A DNA stretch of 11,562 bases, taken from positions 1 through 11,562 of the forward strand of contig JBGPGE010000133.1 in NCBI GenBank assembly GCA_041483675.1. The letters run 5' to 3'. Of the stretch, positions 1 through 6,858 are shown one piece after another (the stretch's first letter is position 1; each line of letters begins with the position of its first letter). Made by a program: the position numbers and the translations under genes. Source of the stretch: 2-12-FULL-60-19 sp041483675. Lineage in GTDB: Bacteria > Desulfobacterota > Binatia > UBA9968. Below the pieces are notes generated by a model that saw only the letters and a list, made by a program, of their open reading frames with translations, was not told where the DNA came from and ran no database searches.

Positions 1-82
1 GGAGCGCCGCGATATGTGGTACCTCAAGCGGTGGGGACTGCCGTTCCTGTATTGGAACTTCATACTCCGAGGGCTTGCCTGA
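1..82 (+). CDS. Possible C-terminal end of an upstream gene (partial)
   Basis: An open frame enters from the left edge (codons begin at base 2) and stops at a TGA at 80-82, giving about 26 residues that include RRDMWYLKRWGLPFLYWNF. It is rich in aromatic and basic residues, like a membrane-proximal or packed C-terminal helix, and reads more like real protein than the other frames here. No family can be named from so short a tail. An ATG at 14 lies within it, but a 22-codon gene is less likely than a truncated longer one. The antisense strand is also open over this stretch, so the call is tentative. Confidence 0.35.
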   Translation, partial: ERRDMWYLKRWGLPFLYWNFILRGLA

Positions 83-238
83 TTAGCGAGGAGATTCCAG
101 CCAGATGCCACTTACCCAGCATCTCATTATCGACCAGGGTTGGTGTCCGGCCTGAGTTGTTGATTGTTGGCTTAACCAGTCGCTTCAGACCGATGGCAAG
201 AGCGCCGGCTAAGCTCAAACGTTGAGGCGGATTTGGTC

Positions 239-943
239 ATGAATCATAAATACATCGCGTTCGATATTGAAACGGCGAAAATTCTCCCTAAGGATGTCGA
301 GGACCTTTTGGCTCACCGTCCATTGGGAATAACTTGCGCGGCGACGCTGGCGGCGGATCAAAGCGAGGCCCGGTTGTTTTACTCGAAGAGCGCCGAGGGC
401 GGTCCGTCGGCCAGGATGAGCCGGAACGATTTATCCACGTTTGTCGATTTTCTGCTTGCCCGAACCGACGAGGGGTACACCATCGTGACGTTAAACGGCT
501 TGGGATTTGACTTCGATGTGCTGGCGGAGGAGTCCGGTCGGCAGGATGACTGCAAGCGACTCGCGCTCGGCCACGTTGACATGATGTTTCATGTTTTCTG
601 CGGCAAAGGATTCGGCGTTGGACTCAATGCCGCGGCCAAAGCGATCGGGTTGAGCAAGCCGGCCGATGTAGACGGATCGATAGCGCCGCAGCTTTGGCAG
701 GACGGCAAACACGGCCGCGTTCTGGACTATGTCGCGCAAGATTGCAAGATTACTTTAGACGTCGCCGTCGCCAGCGAAAAGCAACGCGCCTTCCGCTGGA
801 TTACCAAGCGCGGGACAACCGCCAGTTTCGATATTCCATCCGGGTGGCTTACGGTGCGGGACGCGATGAAGCTCCCTCTTCCCGATACATCGTGGATGGA
901 TAACCCGTGGCCGCGATCCAAATTTACCGTGTGGCTGGGTTAG
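239..943 (+). CDS. DEDDy-type 3'-5' exonuclease (RNase H-like fold, PolB-like)
   Basis: This is a predicted metal-dependent 3'-5' exonuclease acting on DNA or RNA ends, 234 aa from the ATG. The three exonuclease motifs of the DnaQ/RNase H-like superfamily appear in order. Motif I is FDIET at 8-12 (D9, E11). Motif II is NGLGFD at 86-91 (D91). Motif III is YVAQD at 164-168 (Y164, D168), which makes it the DEDDy subtype seen in family B polymerase proofreading domains. There is no polymerase domain, so it stands alone. A TTG at 233 in the same frame is a possible alternative start; GAGGCGG at 224-230 could serve either, and ATG 239 is preferred because it begins MNHKYIAFDIET. The gene converges on the minus-strand cluster with only about 43 bp between stops. 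The catalytic class is well supported; the natural substrate (repair, RNA processing or defence) is unknown. Confidence 0.85.
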   Translation: MNHKYIAFDIETAKILPKDVEDLLAHRPLGITCAATLAADQSEARLFYSKSAEGGPSARMSRNDLSTFVDFLLARTDEGYTIVTLNGLGFDFDVLAEESGRQDDCKRLALGHVDMMFHVFCGKGFGVGLNAAAKAIGLSKPADVDGSIAPQLWQDGKHGRVLDYVAQDCKITLDVAVASEKQRAFRWITKRGTTASFDIPSGWLTVRDAMKLPLPDTSWMDNPWPRSKFTVWLG

Positions 944-986
944 ACTTTCTCTCCCGTGCTCGGTTTCAACGCAAGCCGTGCATCGA

Positions 987-2624
987 TCAACGCAGGACAT
1001 GCAGCGGTAAAATTTTACCCCTTCGACTCGAATAAGGAGCCTGCCGCCGGACTCTAAAAGTCCCCGCGCTCTGCCAAACATTCATCATAAAACGGCTGCT
1101 CTTGGCGCCCTGGGCCAGAGTTTCTTTCAGGCGCAGGAGCAATCTCTCTTCATCAAGATCGCCGAGCCGCGGGTGAGCCAGGAGGTTCAGCCGGGTCTGG
1201 CCGTTCTCGTCCTCTTCCTCTACGAGTTGGTAATCCCCCGGGCCTCCGCCGAACTCGGAGGGAAGGATTTTCTCAAACAGCTCGAAGAGATCGCCGTAGA
1301 AATAGTTCATTCCCTCGCTGGTGAACTTCTCATAGCTTCGGATGCCGTGAATGTGCAACTTGAGACCGATTTTTTCCAGGAGACAGCCGCAGTCTCTTTG
1401 AAAGAGCGTCGCATAGTCCCCGCTGGCCACGTTGAGAAAGAAACGCGGGCTCAGCGGGTGCAGTGAGGTAAAGAGGAGAGGATGGACGAGCAGGTCGTCA
1501 CGGGCCATGGGCGCAGGATGTTCGATCAGCGCCAGTACCTGTTGATTCACGTGAAGGTCGTCCGTGTAGAGCGGGTTGGCACAGCCGTATCCGACCTTGA
1601 CCGCGAGATCCTCGAAGCCGAAATTGGCGATCGCCGCGGCCCCCACTCGCTCGATCAATTCGCGTTTGGCTTCCGTCAGAGGCTCTCCGCTGGCGACAAA
1701 CTTTGTCCCTTCCAACGACGCGCCCGTCTCCCAGGCGACGCGCGCGATCCGCGTCGCGTTGCTGGCGGCGGTCGTGATGCAGCAGAGCTTTCCCTGCCGC
1801 TTCCGCTCCAGCACCCAGGCGACGATCCGGTGAACCTCCTCCACGTCGATAAACTCCGGCTTTGGAAAATCGGGGCCGAAGAGCTTGCCGCAAACGACGA
1901 TCAGATAGGTAAGCAGGTAGTGGTACCAGCCCGCGAGCGCCGTATCGCGCGGCATCTTGCGAGCGAACCAGCGATCCGTGCCGATCCCCAGTCTCGCGTT
2001 GCTCAAGGCATTTCTCACGCCTCCTCCCGAAGGAAGAATGGCGTCGTAGACGGCATGGGAGTATGAGAAGAGATTATGCGCGGAGAAAAAGACGGACTGG
2101 GTCAGCGTCCAGTCGGCCAGTCTCTCGAGGTTGAGATTGGAGGGCAGGGGGCGATTACTGGTTCCGCTGCTCTCGGTCACGAATCCCGGCGATGAGGGCC
2201 TGTTTTCCAGGTCCTTGGGAGAGATGCGAAAAGCTTGTTCTCCCCGCACCACATCTTTCTTTCCTTTCGCTTCCTCCGCGGTGAGATAGACCCCTTCGAG
2301 GGCTAACTTCTCAAGCGTCGGTTCGAGTCCGCGGCGGCGAATGTTCTCTTCCAAATCCGCGTACTCGCATCCCGCGCGTCGTAGCAGCTTGAGATAGGGA
2401 CTGCCCGGGCGCGCGTATACTCGCGTGCAGACAAGTTCGAGAAATCGCTCTTGCCGGTTATCGAGCAACGTTCTAACTTCCGCCTCGGCTCGCCCAGGAG
2501 TGATCCGCTCGGAGAGAAACCGGCGCAAGGAAGCGACGAGGGCGAATGTGCCTCGGAGATCGGCGTTTCTCAGATCCGTTGTCAGCGCCCGGTAACGGTC
2601 CGTCAATTTTTGGAGGCTGTTCAT
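987..2624 (-). CDS. PaaK/F390-synthetase-like adenylate-forming enzyme
   Basis: This 545-residue protein resembles the phenylacetate-CoA ligase / coenzyme F390 synthetase branch of the adenylate-forming (ANL) superfamily, which activates a carboxylate with ATP to an acyl-AMP. Visible signatures are a Ser/Gly/Thr-rich phosphate-binding loop TESSGTSNRP (150-159), SGEPLTE (312-318), an acidic nucleotide-site motif NFGFED (334-339), the ribose-contacting GD at 402-403, a hinge-like stretch around R429 (GIRSYEKF) and a C-terminal RRGKILPL with a candidate catalytic lysine K537. PaaK proteins are usually about 430-450 aa, so roughly 100 extra residues, mostly before the phosphate loop, are notable. 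DCGC (411-414) is a small Cys pair of unknown role. It is the last gene of a minus-strand set, 64 bp after the LmbE-like gene. Its ATG lacks a clear Shine-Dalgarno. The family is fairly sure; the acyl substrate and the acceptor (CoA, amine or other) are not. Confidence 0.82.
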   Translation of the reverse strand: MNSLQKLTDRYRALTTDLRNADLRGTFALVASLRRFLSERITPGRAEAEVRTLLDNRQERFLELVCTRVYARPGSPYLKLLRRAGCEYADLEENIRRRGLEPTLEKLALEGVYLTAEEAKGKKDVVRGEQAFRISPKDLENRPSSPGFVTESSGTSNRPLPSNLNLERLADWTLTQSVFFSAHNLFSYSHAVYDAILPSGGGVRNALSNARLGIGTDRWFARKMPRDTALAGWYHYLLTYLIVVCGKLFGPDFPKPEFIDVEEVHRIVAWVLERKRQGKLCCITTAASNATRIARVAWETGASLEGTKFVASGEPLTEAKRELIERVGAAAIANFGFEDLAVKVGYGCANPLYTDDLHVNQQVLALIEHPAPMARDDLLVHPLLFTSLHPLSPRFFLNVASGDYATLFQRDCGCLLEKIGLKLHIHGIRSYEKFTSEGMNYFYGDLFELFEKILPSEFGGGPGDYQLVEEEDENGQTRLNLLAHPRLGDLDEERLLLRLKETLAQGAKSSRFMMNVWQSAGTFRVRRQAPYSSRRGKILPLHVLR

Positions 2625-2688
2625 GGAGCGGCTTTCATTCTTCAGCTCCGCACGCCGCCGTTGTCGCGTCGCCGAGCGAGAAGAACGG

Positions 2689-3504
2689 CTATCGTGCTCC
2701 TAACGCGAGCAGTCGCGTCATCGCGGGCAGGAAATGCTCGCGGTAAGAGATGACTTCTCCCACCGCGCCCGTCTTCCGCAAAAGCATTCCGCGCTCTTCG
2801 TAGCGAATCATCCGCTCGCTATCCGGTGCCTCAAGCGCCGCGGGGGCGCGCCGGTAGTGCTCGGTCCCAAACGCCTCGCGCGGCGCTGGGCAACCCAGCT
2901 TTTCAAGATAGGCACGAAGGTCGTGGTACACATCCCGGTAAAGGTCGAACTTTAAGTCGGCCAGCTCCCGGGGAACCGAGTAAGTCAGCGTCTGCTGGGT
3001 CGCAGGAGGAAATCGGTTGATTCTATAGGATCGGTCGCCGGCCGATTGATAGATAAGCGGCGCTTCGTAGAGCGCCGCGTCGAGTCCCGAAGTCGCGATC
3101 GCCCGCCGCACGACCGCGGGCGCCGTGTCATGAATCGGATTGTAAAACTCGACCGGAACCGTCAGCACCGACTTCGCCCGCAGGTCGCGCAGACAGGCGG
3201 CGAGCCGGTCGGCGACCGCGGCGAAAAGCCGCTCGTCCCGCCGGAGGAGCGCGCGGTAAAATTCGTTCTCCGAATGGTCGAGAAAAATCACCGGAGCTTG
3301 ATGTCCGATGCGCCGCAGCGCCTCTTCCGTGCCGGCGCCTCTCGTTGAGCCGCGGCTGTCGGTCAGGAAAACGATCGGACAGCCGAGCCGGTGAATCAGT
3401 CCGAGGACGACCATCTCGTGGTTGGTCTGGCTGAACACCGCGACCGTGGGTTGGGCGAGCGGGAAATCCGGCGCGGTGTCGCGAGGTTCCTTGGGCGTGT
3501 TCAT
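2689..3504 (-). CDS. Divergent LmbE/PIG-L-like protein (putative deacetylase fold)
   Basis: This 271-residue protein has the order of landmarks expected of the LmbE/PIG-L family (zinc-dependent N-deacetylases such as MshB): a first strand followed by TNHEMVVLG (27-35), then a second strand ending LTDSRG (47-52), then NPIHDTAPAVV (122-132) where family members have a HPDH-type motif. The zinc motifs are not canonical. The usual HPDD(E) is replaced by NHEM and the second motif reads IHDT, although H29, E30, H125 and D126 are in the right neighbourhoods. It may be a divergent metal hydrolase or an inactive or repurposed relative. The C-terminal third (about 190-271) carries no motif I recognise. 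ATG 3504 is chosen; a GTG three codons upstream (3513) is equally in frame, and neither has a clear Shine-Dalgarno. It is the middle gene of the minus-strand cluster, 60 bp after the diiron gene. The coding call is firm; the fold assignment is by eye and moderate. Confidence 0.72.
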   Translation of the reverse strand: MNTPKEPRDTAPDFPLAQPTVAVFSQTNHEMVVLGLIHRLGCPIVFLTDSRGSTRGAGTEEALRRIGHQAPVIFLDHSENEFYRALLRRDERLFAAVADRLAACLRDLRAKSVLTVPVEFYNPIHDTAPAVVRRAIATSGLDAALYEAPLIYQSAGDRSYRINRFPPATQQTLTYSVPRELADLKFDLYRDVYHDLRAYLEKLGCPAPREAFGTEHYRRAPAALEAPDSERMIRYEERGMLLRKTGAVGEVISYREHFLPAMTRLLALGAR

Positions 3505-3564
3505 CGCAGCCACGATTCGGCGCTTCGGGAGCCGGGAAAGCTCGGGTTGTTTTTCCGCGGAGGC

Positions 3565-4554
3565 TTAAACTTGCGGCGGCACCCGCAGGGCGCCGAGGAT
3601 GAGCGGATGGCGGCTGAGGCCGACCGCCTCCAAGATGTCCGGAGCGAGCAGGCCGGCTTGACGGGCGACGCTGAGAAGTTGGTGCACGCGCCGCCCGGTT
3701 AGCGTTTCCGGACGGTCCTCTTCGCGGAGGAGCCCGCGCTCCTCCCACATGCGCTCGCCGAGCCGTTCGGCGTCCGCTACGCCCGCTTTCTCCAGCCAGT
3801 TTTTCATCAGCCTGAGGGCGTGCGGCGCGTAAGGATCGTCAAACACTTGAAGTATCCGCGAGAGCCAGTAATGGGCGAACGCGCGGCGGGACTCCGGGGG
3901 AGCGGCGCGGAGAAACTCCGTCACGAAGAAAAGTCCGAACGCCATGTGTCGCGATTCGTCGCGGCTGATCAAGTGGACGATTCGTTTCAGCAGGGGATGG
4001 GTCGCCTTTTCCTCGAGCTTGTCCAGCAGGGGCATGCCGACGTTCTCGAAAAAGAATTGCGTGCTGGCGATCAGAAATGTCTGGTCGTCGCTCTGCAGGA
4101 TTTCGTCGAACGCCGCCTCGGTGATGGGATTGACCGCCTCGAACTCATCCCCCATCTTTTCCATGAATCGCGCGAAGGCCAGGTGATGCCGGGCCTCGTC
4201 CATAGTCTGAGCCGCCGCGTGGTTGCGATAGTCTTTCTCTTTGCAGATCAGTACGAGTTTGGCGCATACGTCCTGGGCCAGGCTCTCTCCCAGTTGCATG
4301 ATGTTGAGCATCCGGCCGAGCGCCTGTCTGGCGACCCGCTGCTTGACTTCCAGCGGCAGGCCCACGAAGGCCGGCGTGCGGCCGAAGGGCGCCCAGGAAG
4401 AATCGACGCACGGATCGTCCTTTTTCACATCGAGATGCCAGTCCAGGTCGCGGTCGATGTGCCAGATATGTGAGTGGGCCTTGGAAAAAAGAGCGCCGAT
4501 GCCCGGATGGGCCGCGGGTTTGAGATGCGTAAGCTCTTTTATGGATTTCGGCAT
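3565..4554 (-). CDS. Ferritin-like diiron protein (R2/AurF-like oxygenase candidate)
   Basis: This 329-residue, mostly helical protein carries the complete ligand set of a carboxylate-bridged diiron centre in a four-helix bundle: E90 (LGES), E120 and H123 (DEARH), E170 (FFFEN), and E200 and H203 (DESRH). This is the E, ExxH, E, ExxH pattern of the ferritin-like superfamily, shared by ribonucleotide reductase R2, R2-like oxidases and AurF-type N-oxygenases. Such proteins use O2 to oxidise a C-H or N-H group or to make a radical. No R1 partner gene is nearby, so an oxygenase or oxidase role is more likely than nucleotide reduction. The start is the ATG at 4554 (MPKSIKEL); the frame stays open upstream to 4668, but that part overlaps promoter-like and hairpin sequence. 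It leads the minus-strand set with the LmbE-like and PaaK-like genes. The diiron site is strongly supported; the substrate is unknown. Confidence 0.85.
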   Translation of the reverse strand: MPKSIKELTHLKPAAHPGIGALFSKAHSHIWHIDRDLDWHLDVKKDDPCVDSSWAPFGRTPAFVGLPLEVKQRVARQALGRMLNIMQLGESLAQDVCAKLVLICKEKDYRNHAAAQTMDEARHHLAFARFMEKMGDEFEAVNPITEAAFDEILQSDDQTFLIASTQFFFENVGMPLLDKLEEKATHPLLKRIVHLISRDESRHMAFGLFFVTEFLRAAPPESRRAFAHYWLSRILQVFDDPYAPHALRLMKNWLEKAGVADAERLGERMWEERGLLREEDRPETLTGRRVHQLLSVARQAGLLAPDILEAVGLSRHPLILGALRVPPQV

Positions 4555-4568
4555 ACCCAGGCCCGGTG

Positions 4569-4595
4569 GATATATTATCGCTGTGGGAATGTCAA
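4569..4595 (-). promoter_or_regulatory. Candidate promoter of the minus-strand diiron/LmbE/PaaK cluster
   Basis: On the minus strand a perfect TTGACA (4595-4590) is followed by AT-rich GATAATATATC, in which TATATC (4574-4569) lies 15 nt downstream as the best -10. Transcription would start only a few bases before the ATG at 4554, implying a very short leader, which agrees with the lack of a Shine-Dalgarno there. The spacer is shorter than ideal and the -10 is imperfect. Confidence 0.35.
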
Positions 4596-4647
4596 GGTAC
4601 GCGGTGTATACCCTGATCCGTCGATAAGGGGCGCTTGTTGCGTTGTC

Positions 4648-4694
4648 ACATCGGGCTCGCATCCTCACGTACTACCGATGTACGCTCCTGTGCG
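4648..4694. repeat. Intergenic hairpin with competing inverted repeats
   Basis: ACATCGG (4648-4654) is inverted as CCGATGT (4675-4681). Inside, CGTAC (4668-4672) pairs with GTACG (4680-4684) around a 7-base loop, and CGCA (4658-4661) can extend that stem with TGCG (4691-4694) after an internal loop. The two pairings share bases and cannot form together. It sits between the divergent diiron gene and the glycosyltransferase gene. It could be a dispersed intergenic repeat, an operator or an RNA element; only the inverted repeats are certain. Confidence 0.45.
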
Positions 4695-4821
4695 ATCCCT
4701 CGCTCCGCCTTGCATCCGCCGCCTTCTCGACGGCCAGGGTCTCCAAGTATTGCGCGTTATCGGCGGTTTGTGATGTATGTTAGGATCGAATCCTCCTTTG
4801 GTAGATAGAGTCACGACCGCT

Positions 4822-6051
4822 ATGCTCCCTCCGCGTTTACGGATAGGGCTTTATTTTTCCGCGCCGCCCGCCGGCGGCATGGAGCGGCATGCTCTCGCGC
4901 TGCTCGATCGTCTGGACCGTCAACGGTACGACCTTGTCGTGTTCTACCCACAATCGGCTTGGCCGGTTGCGTTCCGAGAGGCGCTGCGACGGCGGGGTGT
5001 GCGTCTTGCCGTCGTCGATAATCATGTCTTTCCCGGGATGGAGGGGCGGAGCCGCGCGGTGAGATGGATGAGAGTTGCGGCGCACGCGGTCAGGGGCATT
5101 TTCATAGTGCTCAAGATTCGCAAAGAGCTGGCCGCCGCGCGGCTGGATCTGATTCATTTCCACGCCGGGAGGCTGGGCAACCTGTACGCGCCTATTCTCG
5201 CGAGTCTGCTGGCGCGGGTTCCCTGCCGTCTAATCACGCTGCACAATCCTCTGAAGAAAAATCCGCGCTTGCAGCGGCTCGGTGAAGGGCTGATCCTCAG
5301 AGCGGTGCATCGGTTCATTGCCGTCTCTTCGCATGTCAAGGAAGTTCTGGCGCGCAATAAAGCAGTGCGCGCGGAAAGGATCGTAGTGGTTCCAAACGGC
5401 ATCGAATGCTCTGAAACGAGCGCGAATCTCTATGATCGGCGGGAGGCCAGGCGAAGACTGGGACTACGTGAGGCGGTTCCGGTGATCGGCGCGGTGGGTC
5501 GTCTGCACCGGCTGAAGGGACTTGATCTGTTGATTCGCGCGACGCCCATTGTACGAGCCGAGATTCCATCCGTGCAAATCGTCTTGATCGGGAGCGGGCA
5601 GGAAGAGGAGGAGCTGCGCCGGCTTGCCGCCGAACAAGGCGTGGCCGCCGCGGTCCTGTTCGCCGGATTCCACGCGGACGCGGGCCGGCTCATGCCCGCG
5701 GTGGATGTGTTGGCCGTCCCCTCGCGCCATGAAGGACAGTCGATCTCCATCCTCGAAGCGATGGCCTGCGCCAGGCCGGTGGTCGCGGCCAACGTCGGTG
5801 GGATACCGGAACTCGTGGTCGACGGTGTCACGGGAATTCTGGTTCCATCGGAGGATGCCGAGGCGCTGGCTCGGGCTCTCGTTCGACTGCTGAAAGATTC
5901 GGGTGTGGCTGAGCGGATGGGGAAAGCCGGACAGGAGCGCGTGGCCGGCCATTTTTCGCAGGCGGCGACGATCGATCGGACTTTCTCGATCTACGAGGCG
6001 CTGCTGCAAAGACGTTCGGGGCGCAAGGCCGCCGCGATTGATACGGATTAA
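4822..6051 (+). CDS. GT4-family glycosyltransferase (GT-B fold)
   Basis: This protein transfers a sugar from a nucleotide-sugar donor to an acceptor, most likely a cell-surface glycan or glycolipid on the cytoplasmic face of the membrane. Numbering from the upstream ATG at 4777, it shows the GT4 layout: an N-terminal acceptor domain opening LRIGLYF with GGMERHAL (33-40), FHAGRLGN, the linker FIAVSSHVKEVL and VVVPNGIE (203-210), then the donor domain with GRLHRLKG (241-248), VLIGSG (269-274), the EX7E motif E319...E327 in HEGQSISILEAM, and GGIPELV. ATG 4822 is preferred because family members start just before this first strand and because codons 4777-4821 are AT-rich and unlike the rest of the gene; ATG 4777 (424 aa) is the alternative. 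No other glycan genes are nearby, so the acceptor is unknown. It is divergent from the diiron gene and followed by a tRNA. Confidence 0.92.
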   Translation: MLPPRLRIGLYFSAPPAGGMERHALALLDRLDRQRYDLVVFYPQSAWPVAFREALRRRGVRLAVVDNHVFPGMEGRSRAVRWMRVAAHAVRGIFIVLKIRKELAAARLDLIHFHAGRLGNLYAPILASLLARVPCRLITLHNPLKKNPRLQRLGEGLILRAVHRFIAVSSHVKEVLARNKAVRAERIVVVPNGIECSETSANLYDRREARRRLGLREAVPVIGAVGRLHRLKGLDLLIRATPIVRAEIPSVQIVLIGSGQEEEELRRLAAEQGVAAAVLFAGFHADAGRLMPAVDVLAVPSRHEGQSISILEAMACARPVVAANVGGIPELVVDGVTGILVPSEDAEALARALVRLLKDSGVAERMGKAGQERVAGHFSQAATIDRTFSIYEALLQRRSGRKAAAIDTD

Positions 6052-6080
6052 TTGCTTTAGATTTCCAGGGGTGTTACAAA
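6052..6080 (+). promoter_or_regulatory. Weak candidate promoter for tRNA-Pro
   Basis: TTGCTT (6052-6057) and TACAAA (6075-6080) are separated by 17 nt, about 20 nt before the tRNA. Both hexamers are poor matches to consensus, at 3 of 6 and 4 of 6. Nothing better is seen in the short gap after the glycosyltransferase gene. Confidence 0.25.
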
Positions 6081-6099
6081 GACGATAATCAAACTCGAT

Positions 6100-6176
6100 C
6101 GGGGCGTGGCGCAGTCTGGTAGCGCGCACGCTTGGGGTGCGTGAGGTCACCGGTTCAAATCCGGTCGCCCCGACCA
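6100..6176 (+). tRNA. tRNA-Pro (anticodon GGG)
   Basis: All four cloverleaf arms fold. The acceptor stem CGGGGCG (6100-6106) pairs with CGCCCCG (6166-6172). The D stem is GCGC/GCGC (6109-6112, 6122-6125). The anticodon stem CACGC/GCGTG (6127-6131, 6139-6143) encloses loop TTGGGGT with anticodon GGG at 6134-6136. The T arm is ACCGG/CCGGT around TTCAAAT. The discriminator A and CCA are encoded (6173-6176), giving 77 nt. It reads CCC and CCU proline codons. It lies between the glycosyltransferase and pcm, with a short T run directly after it. Confidence 0.97.
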
Positions 6177-6192
6177 TTTTTCTCCACTCATC

Positions 6193-6858
6193 GTGAAGTC
6201 TCCTGGTACAATTCCCGACGACTACGGCTGGGCCAGAGAGCGGATGGTGCAGGACCACGTTGTCGCCCGCGGCATTACAGACCCGCGGGTGATCGAGGCG
6301 ATGCGTAAGGTCCCGCGCCATCTCTTTGTCGAGTCAGCGCTGGCCGACCGGGCCTATGACGACGGCCCGCTGCCGATCGGCGACAAACAGACCATTTCCC
6401 AACCCTACATCGTGGCGCTCATGAGCCAGGCGGCCGAGCTCAAGGGGAGCGAAAAAGTGTTGGAGATCGGCACGGGGTCGGGCTATCAGACGGCGGTCCT
6501 GGCCGAGCTGGCGGCGAACGTTTTCTCCATCGAGAAGATCCGCTCGCTGGCGGTTCGCGCCCGGGCGCTGCTCGACAAACTGGGCTACTATAACGTCGCG
6601 ATCCACGTCGGCGACGGGACGCTCGGCTGGTTCGAGCACGCGCCTTACGCGGCGATCCTCGTCACGGCCGGCTCCCCGGGCGTGCCGCAGCCGCTCGTCG
6701 ATCAGCTCGCCCTCGGTGGCCGGTTGATCATCCCGCTCGGGGACGAGGAGGGGCAGGTGCTCAAGCGGATCACGCGAACCGAGTCGGGGTTGCTGGAGGA
6801 GGAATTGACGGAATGCCGGTTCGTCAAACTCTGGGGGAAATACGGTTGGGTGGACTGA
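6193..6858 (+). CDS. pcm: Protein-L-isoaspartate O-methyltransferase
   Basis: This cytoplasmic repair enzyme methylates isoaspartyl residues of damaged proteins using S-adenosylmethionine, starting their conversion back to aspartate. The 221-residue protein has the hallmark QTISQPY (66-72) preceded by LPIGD, the SAM-binding loop VLEIGTGSGYQT (89-100), an acidic FSIEKI (111-116) after the next strand, and the post-motif region ending CRFVKLWG (208-215). Length fits the family, which is usually about 205-225 aa. The start is a GTG at 6193, only 16 bp after the tRNA; an ATG at 6244 (MVQDHV), with AGAGAG just before it, would still keep the catalytic domain. The 3' end overlaps the nlpD-like gene, a pairing also found in the enterobacterial surE-pcm-nlpD-rpoS locus, but surE is not adjacent here. 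Function is confident; the start is moderate. Confidence 0.95.
   Translation: MKSPGTIPDDYGWARERMVQDHVVARGITDPRVIEAMRKVPRHLFVESALADRAYDDGPLPIGDKQTISQPYIVALMSQAAELKGSEKVLEIGTGSGYQTAVLAELAANVFSIEKIRSLAVRARALLDKLGYYNVAIHVGDGTLGWFEHAPYAAILVTAGSPGVPQPLVDQLALGGRLIIPLGDEEGQVLKRITRTESGLLEEELTECRFVKLWGKYGWVD

Noticed and set aside
16..225. 69-codon plus-strand open frame near the left edge
   Set aside because: It has no motif and overlaps the more protein-like tail ending at 82; composition looks like spacer.
1482..2066. Plus-strand open frame (194 codons) inside the PaaK-like gene
   Set aside because: It is a shadow of the minus-strand gene with no recognisable motif and no ribosome-binding site.
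3820..4473. Plus-strand open frame (217 codons) opposite the diiron gene
   Set aside because: The minus strand encodes the complete diiron ligand set; this frame is its shadow.
4555..4668. N-terminal extension of the diiron protein to 4668
   Set aside because: The extra 38 codons cross a TTGACA promoter-like box and the hairpin region, and lack a Shine-Dalgarno; MPKSIKEL at 4554 is the better start.
6100..6192. tRNA-Pro 3' end as an integration (att) site
   Set aside because: No integrase gene and no direct repeat of the tRNA end is seen; the flanking genes are ordinary chromosomal ones.
5464..6321. Minus-strand open frame (285 codons) across the glycosyltransferase, tRNA and pcm
   Set aside because: It runs through a tRNA gene and two clear coding regions on the other strand, so it cannot be a real gene.
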